A stretch of 8,961 nucleotides of DNA, from the NCBI GenBank assembly GCA_910587715.1, contig CAJUMV010000077.1, forward strand, positions 1 to 8,961, written 5' to 3'. Below, one piece after another: positions 6,913 to 8,961 of this stretch (position 1 is the first letter of the stretch; the number at the start of each line of letters is the position of its first letter). The position numbers were made by a program, and so were the translations under genes. The notes beneath the pieces are model-generated. The model did not search any database, was not told where the DNA came from, and saw nothing but the letters and a program-made list of their open reading frames with translations. This stretch comes from an uncultured Lachnospiraceae bacterium (lineage in GTDB: Bacteria; Bacillota; Clostridia; Lachnospirales; Lachnospiraceae).

Positions 6913-8010
6913 ATGTTAAAAATACATACATTTGAAATGCAAAGTTATATCGACTCGAAAGATAAAATGATGTGGGTATTTGAACGACTAAAGGGCATTC
7001 AGTTTGAATCGTTACAAAGAGAATCTTACACGCGACTTAGATATTATGGGTTTGCGGGGAGTGGAGTAATCATTATCACATGTTGGCACAGATATAAAGG
7101 GAGGGGTAAATTATGTTTGCAGATTACACCTTGTAAGGTATTAGGAATACAGGAGGATGCAACGCTTTTTAATGTGAACGAAGTTGAATTATTACAATGT
7201 TTGTCGCGAGTTGATCAGATTCTTAGTAGGTTTCAGCTTGGTTTATGGGGATTCAGAATGTCACGGGTGGATTTTACGCAGGATGTACGGTTTGAAAGGT
7301 CAGAAATAATAGATACGGTTATTAGGCTATTGATAAGAACAGGTGCACCACGGTATTACCATAATAAGGTTTACGGTGACAAGATTTATAATAATTCCTA
7401 TAATATCGAGGATCAAGAAGGAAGCGAGGTTGTTGTTTACAACAAGGAAAAGCAAAGTGCAGATCGGGGTGATAAGCAGAGCGCGAGGATGAAAGGGGTG
7501 ATGCGGATAGAAGTCCGCATAAACATATCGGATCAGTGGCGGCAGATATTTATGAGTAATGTGTTGGATTTTTCGCGGTTGCTCGAAGCACGGGAATATG
7601 CTGTAATAAAAATCCAAAATGTGTTTTGTGAAGGTTTTTACGTCAAACTTAGCACAACCAAAGAGATTTTGAGGAAAGAGATGAAGGGAGGTGGAGGATC
7701 AAGGCGGCAACGAAACAAACTGGAAAATATGATGAAATTTGCAGAGGGTGTGGCGATTCATCAAAATTTTTGCAAATGTATAAGAGGAAAAACCGCACTT
7801 TTCGGTTATGATACTACCAGAGATATCCTTAATCAGTTAGGGGAAAGACGGATCAATTTGGTTTCGATCAGTGCCAAAGAACCGATTGTGGTGATCCCCG
7901 ATATGCTCTATATGCTGGGAATGAAGTTAGAAATTGAAATGCAAAGGGATAATCAGTTTTTGATGGAGTATAATTTAATGGATAAGATGCCAGTATATGA
8001 GCTTCTTTAG
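6913..8010 (+). CDS. Replication initiation protein, Rep_trans/phage pII-like
   Basis: This 365-aa protein shows the motif order of replication initiation factor (Rep_trans) and filamentous-phage-like initiators. LWGFRMSRVDFTQD (residues 111-124, with R118, D120, D124) comes first, then VVVYNKEKQ (173-181) and a basic region, then MRIEVRI (197-203, R198, E200). A later Y-rich segment (AREYAVIK, 226-233) could hold the nicking tyrosine, but I cannot fix it. Such proteins nick one strand at an origin and stay bound to the 5' end during rolling-circle replication; related MOB_T relaxases do the same at oriT. There is no N-terminal HTH as in Tn916 Orf20-type relaxases. ATG6913 follows GGAGAG by five bases. 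The structured gap upstream could contain its target. It is convergent with the AlpA-like gene across a shared hairpin. The family call rests on motifs by eye. Confidence 0.65.
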   Translation: MLKIHTFEMQSYIDSKDKMMWVFERLKGIQFESLQRESYTRLRYYGFAGSGVIIITCWHRYKGRGKLCLQITPCKVLGIQEDATLFNVNEVELLQCLSRVDQILSRFQLGLWGFRMSRVDFTQDVRFERSEIIDTVIRLLIRTGAPRYYHNKVYGDKIYNNSYNIEDQEGSEVVVYNKEKQSADRGDKQSARMKGVMRIEVRINISDQWRQIFMSNVLDFSRLLEAREYAVIKIQNVFCEGFYVKLSTTKEILRKEMKGGGGSRRQRNKLENMMKFAEGVAIHQNFCKCIRGKTALFGYDTTRDILNQLGERRINLVSISAKEPIVVIPDMLYMLGMKLEIEMQRDNQFLMEYNLMDKMPVYELL

Positions 8011-8018
8011 TAAAGAAT

Positions 8019-8059
8019 AGGTCTCAGAGGGCGTTATAAGCCTTTCTGAGACCTGTTTT
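8019..8059 (+). terminator. Hairpin terminator of rep, shared with convergent gene
   Basis: AGGTCTCAGA (8019-8028) pairs perfectly with TCTGAGACCT (8045-8054) around the loop GGGCGTTATAAGCCTT, whose GGC/GCC can extend the stem. GTTTT follows on the plus strand. It begins eight bases after the rep stop codon. Its right arm lies inside the last codons of the convergent AlpA-like gene. In the minus direction the T content after the hairpin is weaker. Confidence 0.75.
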
Positions 8060-8231
8060 GCTGTCTGGTGTAGGCAATTATCATTTCCTTATTAAAACGC
8101 CACTGTCTACCCACCTTAAAGGCTGGTATGGTGCCGCTGTGCAATAATTTCAAAAGAGTGGATTTGCTTATGCCTAAAATGTAGCGTACATCGTTAAAAA
8201 AGAGGATATCGCCAAAATCATCAAATTCCAT
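8034..8231 (-). CDS. AlpA/excisionase-family HTH DNA-binding protein
   Basis: This 65-aa protein is a single winged helix-turn-helix of the excisionase/AlpA type: FFNDVRYILGISKSTLLKLL (residues 11-30), then the wing SGTIPAFKVGRQWRF and a terminal helix KEMIIAYTRQ. I chose the ATG at 8231 because GGAGGT lies seven bases upstream; an ATG five codons earlier overlaps that ribosome site. It is clearly different from the 56-aa Xis, so the element has two HTH_17-type proteins. In phage satellites and P4-like elements, AlpA-type proteins regulate int expression and excision. Here it is divergent from the Mor-type gene across about 150 bp holding a perfect palindrome, so it may repress or activate that region. 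A role as a second recombination directionality factor is possible. Confidence 0.8.
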   Translation of the reverse strand: MEFDDFGDILFFNDVRYILGISKSTLLKLLHSGTIPAFKVGRQWRFNKEMIIAYTRQQNRSQKGL

Positions 8232-8300
8232 TTGTAAAACCTCCAAGTTTATTTTAGATTTATTAGGTTGTTTAAGGGGTAAACGGAATTTTACAAGGAA

Positions 8301-8315
8301 TAATTCAATGAATTA
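8301..8315. promoter_or_regulatory. 15-bp palindrome, candidate operator between divergent genes
   Basis: TAATTCA-A-TGAATTA is a perfect inverted repeat with a single central base, located in the 151-bp gap between the AlpA-like start (8231) and the Mor-like start (8383). A weaker GTAAA/TTTAC pair (8279-8294) lies next to it. The symmetry and position suit a dimeric repressor or activator controlling both divergent genes. No promoter hexamers could be assigned with confidence. Confidence 0.5.
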
Positions 8316-8382
8316 CAGGAAGTGAATACTCAATGTAGAAATGATATATTTGTAGATATTTAGGGGATTGGGGGTTATAGGA

Positions 8383-8661
8383 GTGAAGGTAGTCGATATC
8401 TCCAGTTTGCAGGAACCATATGGGGAAATTGCAGAAATAATAGGGGTTGAAGCGACGGTGGCAATATTTAATGAGCTAAAGGGGCAACAAATTACCTTTC
8501 CAACAAGGCTTTTTAAAAAGAGTTATGTAATAAAGGAGGTGAATCTAAGGTACAATGGCGGTAACTTAAAAGAGCTTGCAAAGGAATTTAATTATACGGA
8601 GAGGTGGATTAGAACCTTTATTAATAAAAAACAAAGGAGGATGGAGAGTGAGCTTAGATGA
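8383..8661 (+). CDS. Mor-type transcription activator
   Basis: This 92-aa protein matches the plan of the Mor/C activator family first known from phage Mu. The N-terminal part is LQEPYGEIAEIIGVEATVAI (residues 9-28), then a central QQITFP turn, then the C-terminal helix-turn-helix NLKELAKEFNYTERWIRTFI (61-80) after an INLRYNG-like linker. Such proteins bind as dimers and activate promoters lacking a good -35. The start is uncertain: GTG8383 (MKVVDISSL) suits the family and has GGGGG eight bases upstream, while TTG8368 would add five residues. It overlaps the next gene by 14 bp, and that gene's AAAGGAGG ribosome site lies inside its 3' end, so the two are co-expressed. It is divergent from the AlpA-like gene. 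Confidence 0.75.
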   Translation: MKVVDISSLQEPYGEIAEIIGVEATVAIFNELKGQQITFPTRLFKKSYVIKEVNLRYNGGNLKELAKEFNYTERWIRTFINKKQRRMESELR

Positions 8662-8872
8662 CTTTTTTGAAAAGGCTAACAAGGCATATGGCGTAGCGCT
8701 GAAAGTATTAAATAAAGCGGTAGGCGGTGCGCAAGATCAGTGTCGAAGGAATCTACGCGCAAGTAGTGACGAGCAATTAAGGGAGATGGAAAAGAAACTT
8801 TCGGAAGATGGTGGATCATCTGTCACGCAATCGTTGTTATATGAGGAAATGCATAGAAGGCATATGGAGTAG
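8648..8872 (+). CDS. Hypothetical 74-aa charged helical protein coupled to Mor-like gene
   Basis: I do not recognise this protein. The GTG at 8648 (MSLDDFFEKANKAYGVALKV) is chosen because AAAGGAGG at 8633-8640 lies seven bases upstream; longer versions in this frame run through the Mor-like gene without a ribosome site. The product is soluble, strongly charged and predicted by eye to be mostly helical, with an acidic-basic middle (SSDEQLREMEKKLSED) and a His/Arg/Met-rich end (EEMHRRHME). The 14-bp overlap with the upstream gene implies translational coupling, so a role linked to the activator, such as partner or modulator, is possible. It is the last gene seen. Confidence 0.72.
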   Translation: MSLDDFFEKANKAYGVALKVLNKAVGGAQDQCRRNLRASSDEQLREMEKKLSEDGGSSVTQSLLYEEMHRRHME

Positions 8873-8906
8873 GTTATACAATAAGAATGTCATAAAAAAT
8901 TCAAAA

Positions 8907-8935
8907 TTAGACTAACTATTAAAAGTCAAGTCTAA
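8907..8935. repeat. Short inverted repeat TTAGACT/AGTCTAA
   Basis: TTAGACT (8907-8913) and AGTCTAA (8929-8935) are perfect inverted copies around a 15-base spacer in the AT-rich stretch after the last gene. No T-run follows, so it is a doubtful terminator. It could be a protein site for the next, unseen gene. The rest of 8873-8961 shows nothing else. Confidence 0.3.
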
Positions 8936-8961
8936 AAGTGAAAAGTTTTGAATGGATTGCC

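Larger units (their letters stand above)
2966..8961. mobile_element. Putative integrative element next to tRNA-Leu (right end outside window)
   Basis: From just behind the tRNA-Leu terminator the sequence becomes more AT-rich. It encodes a P-loop ATPase, Xis, tyrosine integrase, Rep-like initiator, an AlpA-type HTH, a Mor-type activator and a coupled small protein. This gene set marks an integrated, self-replicating or mobilisable element or satellite. No structural phage, FtsK or type IV secretion gene is seen. The left boundary is inferred from the tandem repeat at 2969-2992 and the gene content. No direct repeat of the tRNA end is found to the right inside the window, so the extent is a minimum. 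Confidence 0.7.

Noticed and set aside
2966..8961. Search by eye for a CRISPR array, rRNA, IS terminal repeats or a second tRNA-Leu end marking the right junction.
   Set aside because: No regularly spaced repeats, no transposase and no copy of the tRNA-Leu 3' end were found in this range.

Overview
The window looks like a chromosomal locus of a low-to-mid G+C Gram-positive bacterium, most likely a gut clostridium of the Lachnospiraceae type. This is inferred from strong AGGAGG-type ribosome binding sites, TTGACA/TATGAT promoter spacing, tRNA genes without an encoded CCA end, and the clostridial style of the MATE, Xis, Int and Mor-like proteins. No database search was possible, so the taxon is a judgement.

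Left part (1-2965) is host chromosome. It holds the 3' end of a tRNA-Lys(UUU) gene with its terminator, a complete MATE-family multidrug/cation efflux gene, and two broken genes. The first broken gene is a minus-strand XRE-family repressor with a one-base frameshift. The second is the C-terminal remnant of a multi-pass membrane protein, glycosyltransferase-like, whose N-terminal part is missing. A good promoter overlaps the stop codon of that remnant and drives a complete tRNA-Leu(UAG), closed by a very strong hairpin terminator.

Right part (about 2966-8961, running off the window) is visibly more AT-rich and reads as a mobile element inserted next to tRNA-Leu. A tandem 12-base repeat (TTTGACAGCAAY x2) sits directly behind the tRNA terminator and is a candidate attachment or integrase-binding site. 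Next come a 704-aa P-loop ATPase resembling DUF927-type helicases, a small excisionase, a Tn916-type tyrosine integrase, a 179-bp structured intergenic region, and a replication-initiator-like protein (Rep_trans/pII-like motifs). These are followed by a convergent AlpA/excisionase-type HTH gene, a Mor-type activator and a translationally coupled 74-aa protein of unknown function. No capsid, terminase, FtsK/T4SS or cargo gene is visible here, and no right-hand copy of the tRNA end is found, so the element continues beyond the window.

How the parts may work together: Int and Xis would move the element in and out of the tRNA-Leu locus. The ATPase and the Rep-like protein would replicate or mobilise the excised circle. 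The divergent AlpA-like/Mor pair, which shares a region with a perfect 15-bp palindrome, looks like the regulatory switch. The pairing of a DUF927-like ATPase with a Rep_trans-like initiator on one apparently non-conjugative element is the most interesting feature of the window.
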